In this document: positions 1 to 7,512 of the stretch, one piece after another
How positions within the stretch are numbered: position 1 is the stretch's first letter
Layout of the letters: every line of letters begins with the position of its first letter
Assembly (NCBI GenBank): GCA_024639415.1
Contig: JAHEIK010000001.1
Location: 1-29,094, forward strand
Origin: Planctomycetota bacterium
Lineage (GTDB): Bacteria > Planctomycetota > PLA2 > JAEUHO01
Direction: 5' to 3'
DNA length: 29,094 nt
Made by a program: the position numbers and the translations under genes
Notes under the pieces: generated by a model
Told to the model about the DNA's origin: nothing
What the model saw: only the letters and a program-made list of their open reading frames with translations
Databases searched by the model: none

Positions 1-10
1 CCGGCGGTGT

Positions 11-173
11 TCGGGCTTGTCCGGTTCGCGTGCGTGCCGCTGCGGTACCCGGGGCTCGAGGCCATCGGCCGGTGGCGTGGTGACGGCGCTGGAACGCGGT
101 TGGACTTCGGCGCATCACGGCCCGCGACCGCCGGAACGCAACAGGCTCGAATCCGCGCCATCCGGCCCAAAAA
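11..173. repeat. Direct repeat, copy 1 (331 bp period)
   Basis: This stretch aligns without gaps to 342-504 at a constant offset of 331 bp. The outer parts (about 11-78 and 102-173) are nearly identical and a middle part (about 79-101) differs in sequence but not in length. Both copies contain CTGCGGTACCCGGGGCTCGA and end in a run of A. The window opens inside this copy, so the array may extend to the left. No convincing reading frame is present: the open frames here are short and unlike any family I know. Function unknown; a dispersed repeat or a structured RNA are both possible. Confidence 0.8.
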
Positions 174-341
174 GTGAAATCGAGGGCTGTTGCCGGTCCG
201 CGGAGCGGGCCGAGCAACTGCAGGTGACCGGGTGCGGTGCATCGTCCGGCCTGCGGGCGTCGTGCGCATCGAGCCCCGGTTCGGCCTGAGCGCAGCGAGG
301 GCCGTGCCTGTGGGTGTCCGCGGCGGCTACTCCCTGGATGC

Positions 342-504
342 TCGGGCTTGTCCGGATCGTAGCCATGCCGCTGCGGTACCCGGGGCTCGAGGCCATCGGC
401 CGGTGGCGCGGAAGTTGCGCCAGGCCGCCGAGGGACTTCGGCGCATCACGGCCCGCGACCGCCGGAACGCAACAGGCTCGAATCCGCGCCATCCGGCCCA
501 AAAA
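342..504. repeat. Direct repeat, copy 2 (331 bp period)
   Basis: Second copy of the unit at 11-173. In this copy GGCCGGTGGCGCGG (about 399-412) can pair with CCGCGCCATCCGGCC (about 484-498) with one bulged base, and GTTGCG just inside can pair with CGCAAC, giving a long imperfect stem. In copy 1 the outer arm is kept with one C-to-T change that still allows a G-U pair, but the inner GTTGCG pairing is lost. The spacer 174-341 shows no gene. Confidence 0.78.
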
Positions 505-511
505 AGAACGA

Positions 512-544
512 CGAGGGCGAGCCGCTACTCACGGCTCGCCCTCG
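512..544 (-). terminator. Perfect 13 bp hairpin with T-run on the minus strand
   Basis: CGAGGGCGAGCCG (512-524) and CGGCTCGCCCTCG (532-544) form a perfect 13 bp stem with a 7 nt loop. Read on the minus strand the stem is followed by TCGTTCTTTTTT, which looks like an intrinsic terminator for leftward transcription. On the plus strand there is no T-run. No leftward gene ends here, so what it would terminate is unclear; a leftward small RNA between about 550 and 850 is one option. Confidence 0.5.
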
Positions 545-547
545 CCT

Positions 548-911
548 AGGTCGAGGCCCGGCAAAGGGGCTTTGGGCTACGGAAAAAGGGGGTTGTCCTC
601 GGTCGAACTGTGCGCCGAACCTCACGTGTGAGAAGGCAAGCTGCATGCCGCGAGCGCGCCGAATGCGCGCAATTGTCGTAACCCATTCCATGAAAGTGGG
701 TTGCGCACGACGGAATGGCACCGCGCCGGCTCCGGCCCTCGAAGGCTCCGTGGGACGACTGTGCGGAGGCGCACGCCTGCGCTCCTGAATCGAAAAAGGA
801 GGATGCCCGCTCGACTCCCGGAGCACGCGCCCGTGCCATCCGCAGCGGTTCGCGCGATATGCACGCTAGGCTCTCCCCACCCTGTCGCCGAAACACCGTG
901 GAGCCGGCCGC
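548..911. other. Non-coding leader upstream of the ABC operon
   Basis: There is no gene here. An imperfect inverted repeat lies at 677-705: CGTAACCCA (677-685) and TGGGTTGCG (697-705), nine pairs with one G-T mismatch and an 11 nt loop. It could be an operator or an RNA hairpin, but nothing shows which. A TAGGCT box at 867-872 is a candidate -10 for the downstream operon. Confidence 0.4.
867..872 (+). promoter_or_regulatory. Candidate -10 box TAGGCT of the ABC operon
   Basis: TAGGCT is the same hexamer found just upstream of the genes at 15874 and 21139. It lies 39 nt before the GTG at 912, which leaves room for a short leader with the GGAG at 900-903. No clear -35 box is seen. Prediction only. 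Confidence 0.35.
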
Positions 912-2672
912 GTGCGCCAAGCCTATCGCCGGATCCTGCGCTACGTCCCGCGCTACAAGGTCCCCCTGCTGTTCGGCGCGTGCTGCGTCGTGGCCAGCAG
1001 GCTGCTCATGGTGTACGCCCCGCGACTCGTCGGCGAGGCGCTGAATGCCCTGGAGCGCGGCAGCCCAGAGGGCGTGGACGACGCCGTGCGGCTGGGATGG
1101 ACGTTCCTCGGCGTGTCCCTCGTTGCCGCCGTGTTCACGTTCGGCATGCGGGTCTTCCTCGTAGGCACGTCCCGGCGCGCCGCACGTGATCTCCAACGCG
1201 ATCTCTTCGCCCACGTCGAGCGCCTGCCCGCGACGTTCTTCGATCGCACCCGCACGGGTGATCTGCTCGCCCGGCTGACGAGCGACGTCGAAGCCGTGCG
1301 GTTCTCGCTCGGGCCGGGGCTGATGTACGTCGGCAGCACGATCGTGCTCTTCCCCGTGGCCGTGGCGAGCATGATGGATCTCTCGCTGACGCTCACCCTG
1401 GCGGCGCTGGGGCCGCTGCTCGCGATCATGGTGGTCGTGCGCGTGCTCGGTCCGCAGATCATGCGCCGCACGCGCGCCGTGCAGGAGTCCATCGGTGACC
1501 TGTCAGCGCGCGCGCAGGAGAGCTTCGCCGGCGCCCGCGTCGTACGCGCCTACGCCACGGAACCCGTCGAGGAGGCGGCGTTCGGCAACGAGAACGAAGG
1601 CCTCGTCCGGGAGACGCTCGCTCTCGCGAACTTCCGAGCCATGCTCACGGGCTCGCTGTACGTGCTGGGCGGCGGCGCGAATCTGGTCGTCCTCTGGTAC
1701 GGCGGCAGCCAGGTCATCGCAGGCACGCTGGATCTGGGCTATCTCGCGACCTACATGCTGTACGTGGGCATGCTGATCTGGCCCATGATCAGCGTCGGCT
1801 GGGTCGTGTCCGCTTTCCAGCGCTCGGCGGCGGCGATGGAGCGCATCGACGAGATCTTCGACCGGCCGGAGGAGTCGGCGATCACGTCGGAACCGGCGGT
1901 CGAGCTGGAGCGCATCCGGGGTGGGATCAGCGTCTCGGGCCTCACCTTCCGTCACACCGGGAGTGCGCGTCCGGCTCTGGACGATGTGAGCTTCGAGATC
2001 GAGGCCGGTCACACGCTGGCTCTCGTGGGCCCGGTCGGCGCAGGCAAGAGCACCCTGCTCTCGCTGCTCACGCGTGAGTACGAGCCGCCGCCGGGGACCG
2101 TCGCACTCGACGGTGTCGACGTCACCCGCATCCCCCTGGTCGTACTGCGTTCTGCGTTCGCGGTCGTGCCCCAAGACGCGTTCCTCTTCTCGACGACCTT
2201 GCACAACAACTTGGCCTACGCCCTGACCGGCGACCTCGACCCCGCCCGCGCGCGGGAGGTGCTGCAGATCGCCGGTCTGGACGAGGAGCTCGTCGGCTTC
2301 CCCAAGGGGCTGGAGACCGTGGTCGGCGAGCGGGGGCTGCAGCTCTCGGGCGGACAGAAGCAGCGCACGACCGTCGCACGCGCGCTGTTGCGCGAAGCGC
2401 CCGTGCTCCTGCTCGACGACTGCCTCTCCGCGGTGGACACGCAGACCGAGGCGCGCATCCTCGACGCGCTGCGCGAAGCGATGCGTCGGCGCACGGCGAT
2501 CGTCGTGGCCCATCGACTCTCTACCGTGCGAGATGCGGATCGCATCGTGGTGCTCGACCAGGGGCGCCTCGCCGAGATCGGCACGCACGCCGAGTTGGTG
2601 GAGGCCGGCGGCTGGTACGCCGAGACCTATGCAGAGCAGCGCCTCGAAGCAGAGCTGGAGGGGTTGGCATGA
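912..2672 (+). CDS. ABC exporter half-transporter, subunit with degenerate Walker B (MdlA/YheI-like)
   Basis: 586 aa, an N-terminal six-helix exporter domain (about residues 10-310) fused to an ATPase domain. Walker A is GPVGAGKST (about 373), the Q-loop is in VPQDAFLF, the signature is LSGGQKQR (about 477), Walker B/D-loop is LLLDDCLSAVD (about 499) and the H-loop is VAHRLSTV. After Walker B there is Asp where the catalytic Glu normally sits, the hallmark of the degenerate-site subunit of heterodimeric exporters such as MdlA, YheI and one chain of TM287/288. The GTG start has GGAG 8 nt upstream. The stop overlaps the next gene's ATG (ATGA), so the two are translationally coupled. It probably exports a hydrophobic compound across the inner membrane; the substrate cannot be told from sequence. 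Confidence 0.93.
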   Translation: MRQAYRRILRYVPRYKVPLLFGACCVVASRLLMVYAPRLVGEALNALERGSPEGVDDAVRLGWTFLGVSLVAAVFTFGMRVFLVGTSRRAARDLQRDLFAHVERLPATFFDRTRTGDLLARLTSDVEAVRFSLGPGLMYVGSTIVLFPVAVASMMDLSLTLTLAALGPLLAIMVVVRVLGPQIMRRTRAVQESIGDLSARAQESFAGARVVRAYATEPVEEAAFGNENEGLVRETLALANFRAMLTGSLYVLGGGANLVVLWYGGSQVIAGTLDLGYLATYMLYVGMLIWPMISVGWVVSAFQRSAAAMERIDEIFDRPEESAITSEPAVELERIRGGISVSGLTFRHTGSARPALDDVSFEIEAGHTLALVGPVGAGKSTLLSLLTREYEPPPGTVALDGVDVTRIPLVVLRSAFAVVPQDAFLFSTTLHNNLAYALTGDLDPARAREVLQIAGLDEELVGFPKGLETVVGERGLQLSGGQKQRTTVARALLREAPVLLLDDCLSAVDTQTEARILDALREAMRRRTAIVVAHRLSTVRDADRIVVLDQGRLAEIGTHAELVEAGGWYAETYAEQRLEAELEGLA

Positions 2673-4411
2673 AGAAGCCGCGCCTCCCGCTCTGGCGCCT
2701 GCTGGCCTACGTGGGCCGCCACCGCGGCCTCGTCGCCCTCAGCGTCGTGACCATGATCGTGGGCGCGGGGGTCGACCTGCTGCTGCCCGAGATCGTCAAG
2801 CGTACGGTGGATGGGCCGATCACCATGCGGCAGCCGGACGACCTGCCGCTCTACGCCTTGGCCGCGATGGCCGTGCTGGTCGCGGGGGCTGGACTGCGCA
2901 GCGCGCGGGCGATCATCTCCGTGCGCACGGGCAGGCTCATCGGCATGAGCCTGCGGATGGACGTCTTCCGCCACATCCAGGGCCAGGGGATGCGCTTCTT
3001 CGACCGCACGCCCGTAGGCGTCTTGACGACGCGCGTGACCGGCGACGTCGAAGCCATCGAGGAGTTCTTCTCATCGGGTGTCGCGGCCGTGTTCCACGAC
3101 ATCCTGAAGCTCGGGCTCATCGTCTGCGTGCTCTTCTACGTGAACGCCCAGCTCGCGCTCTGCGTGCTGGCCGTGGTGCCCCTGCTCATGATCACGGCCG
3201 CGGTGTTCATGCGCCGCAGCCGCCGCGACTTCGGCCGCGTGCGCACGGAAGTCGCCGCGACGAACGCGTACGCCACCGAAGCGATCGCAGGCATGAGCGT
3301 CACGCGCCTCTTCCAGCGCCGGCGCCACGCGACGCAGGTGTACGCGGGACACGCCCAGAAGTTGTGTGACGCGCACCTGGCGACGATGCGCAACTTCGCG
3401 TTCTTCTTCCCCGCCGTCCAGTCGCTCTCGGCCCTGGCCGTCGCGCTGGTGATCCACTTCGGCGCGGGCGGGATCCGCGGCGGCGGCTTCAGCTACGGCG
3501 AGTTCTTCCAGTTCTACCTGCTGATCGATCTCTTCTTCGAGCCCATCCGCACGCTCTCCGAGAACCTGAACATGATGCTGCAGGCGATGGTGTCGGGCGA
3601 GCGGCTGTTCGACGTGCTCGACACGCCGCCCGAGATCGAAGACCCCGAGAACGCCCGGGACGCAGCCGAGGTGCGCGGCGCGGTGCGCTTCGAGGACGTG
3701 CAGTTCGCCTACAAGGCAGACGAGCCGGTCCTGCGCGGCGTGTCGTTCGACGTCCCCGCAGGGTCGACGCTGGCGATCGTCGGCCCCACGGGCGCAGGCA
3801 AGTCGAGCATCCTGAACCTGGTGAGCCGCTTCTATGACGTTCGCGGGGGCGCCGTGCTGGTCGACCGAGAGGACGTGCGCTCGTACGCCGTGCGCAGCTT
3901 GCGCAGCCGGATTGCGATCGTCCTGCAGGACGTGTTCCTGTTCCGCGGCAGCGTGCTGGACAACATCCGCCTGTTCGACGAGGACATCCCGCGTGAGCGC
4001 GTGGAAGAGGCCGTTCGTGCGGTTCACGCCGACGAAGTGATCCGCCGCCTGCCCCAGGGGCTCGACGCGCACGTCGAGGAACGCGGCGCGAACTTCTCGG
4101 CGGGCGAGCGACAGCTACTGGCCTTCGCCCGGGCTCTCGTCCACGACCCGGCGATCCTCGTGCTGGACGAGGCCACGTCGTCGATCGACACCGCGACGGA
4201 GAAGCTCATCCAGGAAGCGCTGGAGGCCATGCGCAAGGACCGCACGACGATCGTGGTCGCGCACCGCCTCTCGACGATCAAGAGTGCCGACAAGATCCTC
4301 GTGATGCGCCGCGGCCAGGTCGCCGAGCAAGGCACGCACGAGGAGTTGCTGCGACAGGGTGGCCTGTACCGCAAGCTCTACGAGCTGCAGGTCCGGCACG
4401 AGAGCCACTGA
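2669..4411 (+). CDS. ABC exporter half-transporter, catalytic-site subunit (MdlB/YheH-like)
   Basis: 580 aa with the same layout as its partner: transmembrane domain to about residue 310, then the ATPase domain. Walker A is GPTGAGKSS (about 372), Q-loop in VLQDVFLF, Walker B/D-loop LVLDEATSSID with the catalytic Glu present, and H-loop VAHRLSTI. The signature is FSAGERQ instead of LSGGQ, again typical of the second chain of heterodimeric exporters. Combined with the upstream subunit this gives one full ATP site (this Walker A/B with the partner's LSGGQ) and one degenerate site. GGAGGGG lies 4-5 nt before the ATG, inside the end of the first gene. Last gene of a two-gene operon; the substrate is unknown. 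Confidence 0.93.
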   Translation: MKKPRLPLWRLLAYVGRHRGLVALSVVTMIVGAGVDLLLPEIVKRTVDGPITMRQPDDLPLYALAAMAVLVAGAGLRSARAIISVRTGRLIGMSLRMDVFRHIQGQGMRFFDRTPVGVLTTRVTGDVEAIEEFFSSGVAAVFHDILKLGLIVCVLFYVNAQLALCVLAVVPLLMITAAVFMRRSRRDFGRVRTEVAATNAYATEAIAGMSVTRLFQRRRHATQVYAGHAQKLCDAHLATMRNFAFFFPAVQSLSALAVALVIHFGAGGIRGGGFSYGEFFQFYLLIDLFFEPIRTLSENLNMMLQAMVSGERLFDVLDTPPEIEDPENARDAAEVRGAVRFEDVQFAYKADEPVLRGVSFDVPAGSTLAIVGPTGAGKSSILNLVSRFYDVRGGAVLVDREDVRSYAVRSLRSRIAIVLQDVFLFRGSVLDNIRLFDEDIPRERVEEAVRAVHADEVIRRLPQGLDAHVEERGANFSAGERQLLAFARALVHDPAILVLDEATSSIDTATEKLIQEALEAMRKDRTTIVVAHRLSTIKSADKILVMRRGQVAEQGTHEELLRQGGLYRKLYELQVRHESH

Positions 4412-4697
4412 GACACCCTGCTGCCACGGCGCCCGTCCGTGAACGTGAAGGCGCCCGTCACCGTCACCGACGTGCTCCGTACCCGTGGCCGTTCCCCACG
4501 CGCGTGGCCCACGCGCCCATCGTGGGCGGAGCCGCGTGTCCGTGAGGGCGAGATTGTGAGGGCGTGAGATGAGTAGGCACCCCCGAACCGACCCCGCTCC
4601 TGACCGTTGCACTGGGGTAGGGGGCCGTGCGTCCATCCGACAGGGCGTGCCGCCGATGACGGATTCCCGCATACTGGTGGGACGAGGAGGTGCTGCG
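4412..4697. other. Spacer with short GTGAGGG-type repeats
   Basis: 286 bp between the exporter operon and the next gene. At 4542-4572 it carries CGTGAGGGCG, TTGTGAGGGCG and GTGAGATGAG in tandem, and upstream a series of CGTG/CACC dinucleotide-rich steps. The same vocabulary returns at 12291-12330, 12503-12519 and 17640-17750. An in-frame ATG at 4569 extends the next gene upstream, but the extension has no SD and would bury the signal peptide. Confidence 0.5.
4684..4690 (+). promoter_or_regulatory. Ribosome binding site that fixes the start at 4698
   Basis: GAGGAGG lies 7 nt before ATG 4698. This ATG opens directly into a classical signal peptide, whereas the in-frame ATGs at 4569 and 4656 have no such site. 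Confidence 0.8.
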
Positions 4698-7496
4698 ATG
4701 CGTACGTTCACTCTGGCCGGATTGCTCCTGCTCCTCCTTTTCTCGATGGGCCCCGGCAGCCTCGCCGTGGCGGACGACAAGCACGACCTCAGTGAGGCCA
4801 TGGCCAAGGAACTCGTGGCCAAGGCGGCGTCGGCATCCTCGCGCTACCTCAACGCCATCGTGGCACTCGGCGCGAAGTTGACGGCCAAGGACCTGACGGC
4901 AACGAACGTCGATGCGCCGATGACGGTCGTCGCAGCCGTGATGGGCGGCAAGGACCTGGATGAGCGCGACTTCAAGCTGCTCCCGACGGCCACACCGAAG
5001 GCCTTCGCCGAGGCGATCTATCCCGAGGAGGTGCGCGCCGGACAGCGCGTGCCGAAGCATGCCTACGCATCGATCGTGCACGGGGAGTACGTGTACGACA
5101 TCGACGTGAAGGTCAACGGGCGCACCGCGACGGGCGGCGTCCGCTTCCGCGCACCCGGCGCCTACGAGGGCTTCGTGAACTACACGGCCTTCCGTGACGC
5201 CGCGGGCTGGAAGGTCCTCGAGCTCTCGTTCCCGCACTCGCAGGTCCGCACGACGCTCGAGGCTGGACGCTGGCGTCTCCACCTGCCGGCATCGTTGACT
5301 GGTGCTCGCAGCGGGCGCCGCACCGATCTCGATCTCCCCCACGTCGGCACGCTCGGGCAGGTCCCTTCCGCAGGGCCGGGCCGTGTCGTGATTTCCGTCA
5401 CGCGCGAGGGCTGGCTGCGCGTGCCCGGGGTCGCCAAGCCCCTGAGCCTGCACGACCTGCAGCAGTACCTGAAGACGCGCACGCGCGACCCGGCCCTACG
5501 CGAGCCCGACGGCTCGAGCCGGGTTGATGCCCTGCTCGACATCGACAAGACGATCCCCTGGACCGTGACGCAGTGGATCATGCAGACGTGCGCCCACCCC
5601 GAGAGCAAGATCTACAAGATCTGGTTCGGCGCACAGACCCAGGACGGCGCGTCCGGCGCCATCGCGTCGATGCTGGGGAAGGACCGCGGGCTCGCGCCCA
5701 CGCCGGCGTTCCCGAGGGAGTTCATCAAGCACAAGCTCAAGGTCTTCAAGATCGCGCGCTTCAAGCAGCCGAGCGGCCTGCGCGCGCTGTACTGGGCGCT
5801 GAAGAAGCGCCATGACGCCTCGGCGCGGCGGCAGCGTCCCGAGGCCAAGTTCGAGATCGTCGCACCGCCGCCGAAGGGCGGCGCGGTGCCTCACGGCTAC
5901 GTCGTGCAGATGGTCGACGTCTGCCTCGCGGTCGGCGCCCGCGACATCATCTTCGAGGGGTCGGCCGCCCCGCTGCGGGGCCACCCCCTGCTCACGAGTG
6001 CGGAGGCGCTCAGAGGCCACATCGAGGAGCTTCGCAAGCGGCAAGGCGTGCCGCGGGTGCGACTCAACAACGACAAGGACTTCATCGCGCCCGACGACGA
6101 AGGCTTGGCACCCATGCCCGCCCGCGGACTGCTGACGCAGCGCTACGGCGCGGGCGTGAGCCTGCAGGCCGAGGTGATCGAGGAGGACCTCGAGGAGACG
6201 CCGGAAGACGACGGGGACCTGCCGTTCGAGGAGAGCTTCGGGGAGACGCCCGAGGGGCCGAAGCTCAAGGACGAACCCTTCGAGGGGCCCGCCGACAACG
6301 GCAGCATCGGCATTGGCGGCGGCGCAGGCGGCGCCTTCCGCGGCCGGGGAGGCCGGCGGGATCTGAGGCCCGACCTGAAAAAGCTGTGGGCGCGGCAGGA
6401 CAGGTCGGTCGACGCCGCCCTGCGCTGGCTCGCGGCGCACCAGGCCCCCAACGGCGGCTGGCCGGCTGCGGGCTTTGGCAACTTCTGCGATGGCAAGCCG
6501 GTGTCGACCGCAAGCAAGCGACCCGACGGCCTGGGCAAGTCGCTGTACGACGCAGGCGTGACCGGGCTGGCGCTGCAGGCGTTCCTCGGTGCGGGCTACA
6601 CCAACCGCGGCCGCCACCCGTACGCAAAGGTCGTCTCGCGCGGCCTGCGCTACCTGAAGAACATCCAGGATCCCGAGGGCTGCTTCGGACCGCGCGCGAC
6701 GCAGCAGTACATCTACAACCACGCCATGGGCGCACTCGCGATGGTCGAGGCCTACGGCATGACGCAGAGCCCGATCTTCAGGGGCTCGGCACAGCGCTGC
6801 CTGGACTTCATCGCGATTGCTCGCAACCCGTACTTCGCCTGGCGCTACGGCATCAAGCCTGGCGACAACGACACGTCCGTGACCGGCTGGATGTTCGCCA
6901 TCCTGACGAGCGCGGACATGATCAACCGCGATGCGATCAAGCACGGCAGGCAGGCGCCGCTCACGATCGACAAGGAGGCCTTCGCCGGAGCGCAGGCTTG
7001 GCTCGAGAAGGTGACGGATCCGGCCACCGGCCGCGTCGGCTACGTGCAGCGCGGTACCGGTCCCGCTCGCCCGCAGGAGCTGGTGGACAGGTTCCCGGGC
7101 AAGCGCTCGGAGTCGATGACCGCGGTCGGTGCGCTGATGCGCATCTACTTGGGGGAAGACCCGCGCAAGAGCAGCGTCCTCGCGAAGAGCCTCGCGCTCA
7201 TCGCGTCGAAGCCGCCGATCTGGAATCCCTCCTCGGGCGACATCGACATGTACTACTGGCACTGGGGCACGCAGGCCATGTACCAGGCGGGCGGCGAGCG
7301 CTTCCAGGCGTGGCGGAGCGCCATGACGAAGAGCATGCTCGACACCCAGCGCATGGACACGGACGCGTGCCAGTACAAGGGCTCGTGGGATCCGATCGGC
7401 CCCTGGGGTCTCGACGGGGGCCGCGTGTACAGCACCGCGATCATGGCGCTCTGCCTGCAGGTCCGCTACCGCTACGCGCGCGTGTTCGGCAAGTAG
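4698..7496 (+). CDS. Secreted protein: two ExbD-like domains, acidic/Gly linker, squalene-cyclase-type toroid
   Basis: 932 aa from the chosen start. A signal peptide ends at AVA-DD (cut after about residue 25). Residues 26-225 hold a domain with RFRAPGAYEGFVNYTAF and GWKVLELSFP, perhaps alpha+beta. Two stretches resemble the periplasmic part of ExbD/TolR: about 229-314 (GWLRVPG, then LLDIDKTIPWTVTQWIMQ, IYKIWFG) and about 344-425 (FEIVAPPPKGGAVPHGYVV, ARDIIFEG). About 493-558 is an acidic linker ending in GSIGIGGGAGGAFRGRGG. From about 560 to the end it is an alpha/alpha toroid of the prenyltransferase/squalene-oxidase repeat kind (ALRWLAAHQAPNGGW, NDTSVTGWMF). It lacks the catalytic DxDD of hopene cyclase, so it is probably a binding or scaffold protein in the periplasm. 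It is convergent with the SecD-head lipoprotein, 16 bp apart. The ExbD likeness is my reading of motifs, not a search result. Confidence 0.8.
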   Translation: MRTFTLAGLLLLLLFSMGPGSLAVADDKHDLSEAMAKELVAKAASASSRYLNAIVALGAKLTAKDLTATNVDAPMTVVAAVMGGKDLDERDFKLLPTATPKAFAEAIYPEEVRAGQRVPKHAYASIVHGEYVYDIDVKVNGRTATGGVRFRAPGAYEGFVNYTAFRDAAGWKVLELSFPHSQVRTTLEAGRWRLHLPASLTGARSGRRTDLDLPHVGTLGQVPSAGPGRVVISVTREGWLRVPGVAKPLSLHDLQQYLKTRTRDPALREPDGSSRVDALLDIDKTIPWTVTQWIMQTCAHPESKIYKIWFGAQTQDGASGAIASMLGKDRGLAPTPAFPREFIKHKLKVFKIARFKQPSGLRALYWALKKRHDASARRQRPEAKFEIVAPPPKGGAVPHGYVVQMVDVCLAVGARDIIFEGSAAPLRGHPLLTSAEALRGHIEELRKRQGVPRVRLNNDKDFIAPDDEGLAPMPARGLLTQRYGAGVSLQAEVIEEDLEETPEDDGDLPFEESFGETPEGPKLKDEPFEGPADNGSIGIGGGAGGAFRGRGGRRDLRPDLKKLWARQDRSVDAALRWLAAHQAPNGGWPAAGFGNFCDGKPVSTASKRPDGLGKSLYDAGVTGLALQAFLGAGYTNRGRHPYAKVVSRGLRYLKNIQDPEGCFGPRATQQYIYNHAMGALAMVEAYGMTQSPIFRGSAQRCLDFIAIARNPYFAWRYGIKPGDNDTSVTGWMFAILTSADMINRDAIKHGRQAPLTIDKEAFAGAQAWLEKVTDPATGRVGYVQRGTGPARPQELVDRFPGKRSESMTAVGALMRIYLGEDPRKSSVLAKSLALIASKPPIWNPSSGDIDMYYWHWGTQAMYQAGGERFQAWRSAMTKSMLDTQRMDTDACQYKGSWDPIGPWGLDGGRVYSTAIMALCLQVRYRYARVFGK

Positions 7497-7512
7497 AGGT
7501 TCTCGCGCGAGC

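Noticed and set aside
145..170. tRNA-like T-arm word GGCTCGAATCC in both repeat copies
   Set aside because: The flanking 5 bp arms do not pair and no acceptor or anticodon stem can be built, so it is not a tRNA gene.
1..504. CRISPR array
   Set aside because: Only two copies of a 163 bp unit with a 168 bp spacer; this is not a CRISPR repeat size and no cas gene is present.
546..1214. Open frame on the minus strand covering the exporter start
   Set aside because: No family resemblance, no ribosome site, and it overlaps the well-supported ABC gene.
4569..4697. Longer N-terminus of the ExbD-toroid protein
   Set aside because: The extra 43 residues have no ribosome site and would place the signal peptide internally; ATG 4698 has GAGGAGG 7 nt upstream.
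6376..7496. Toroid as a true squalene-hopene cyclase
   Set aside because: The DxDD catalytic motif is missing (NDTSVTGW is the generic repeat motif), there is only one toroid, and the protein is exported.
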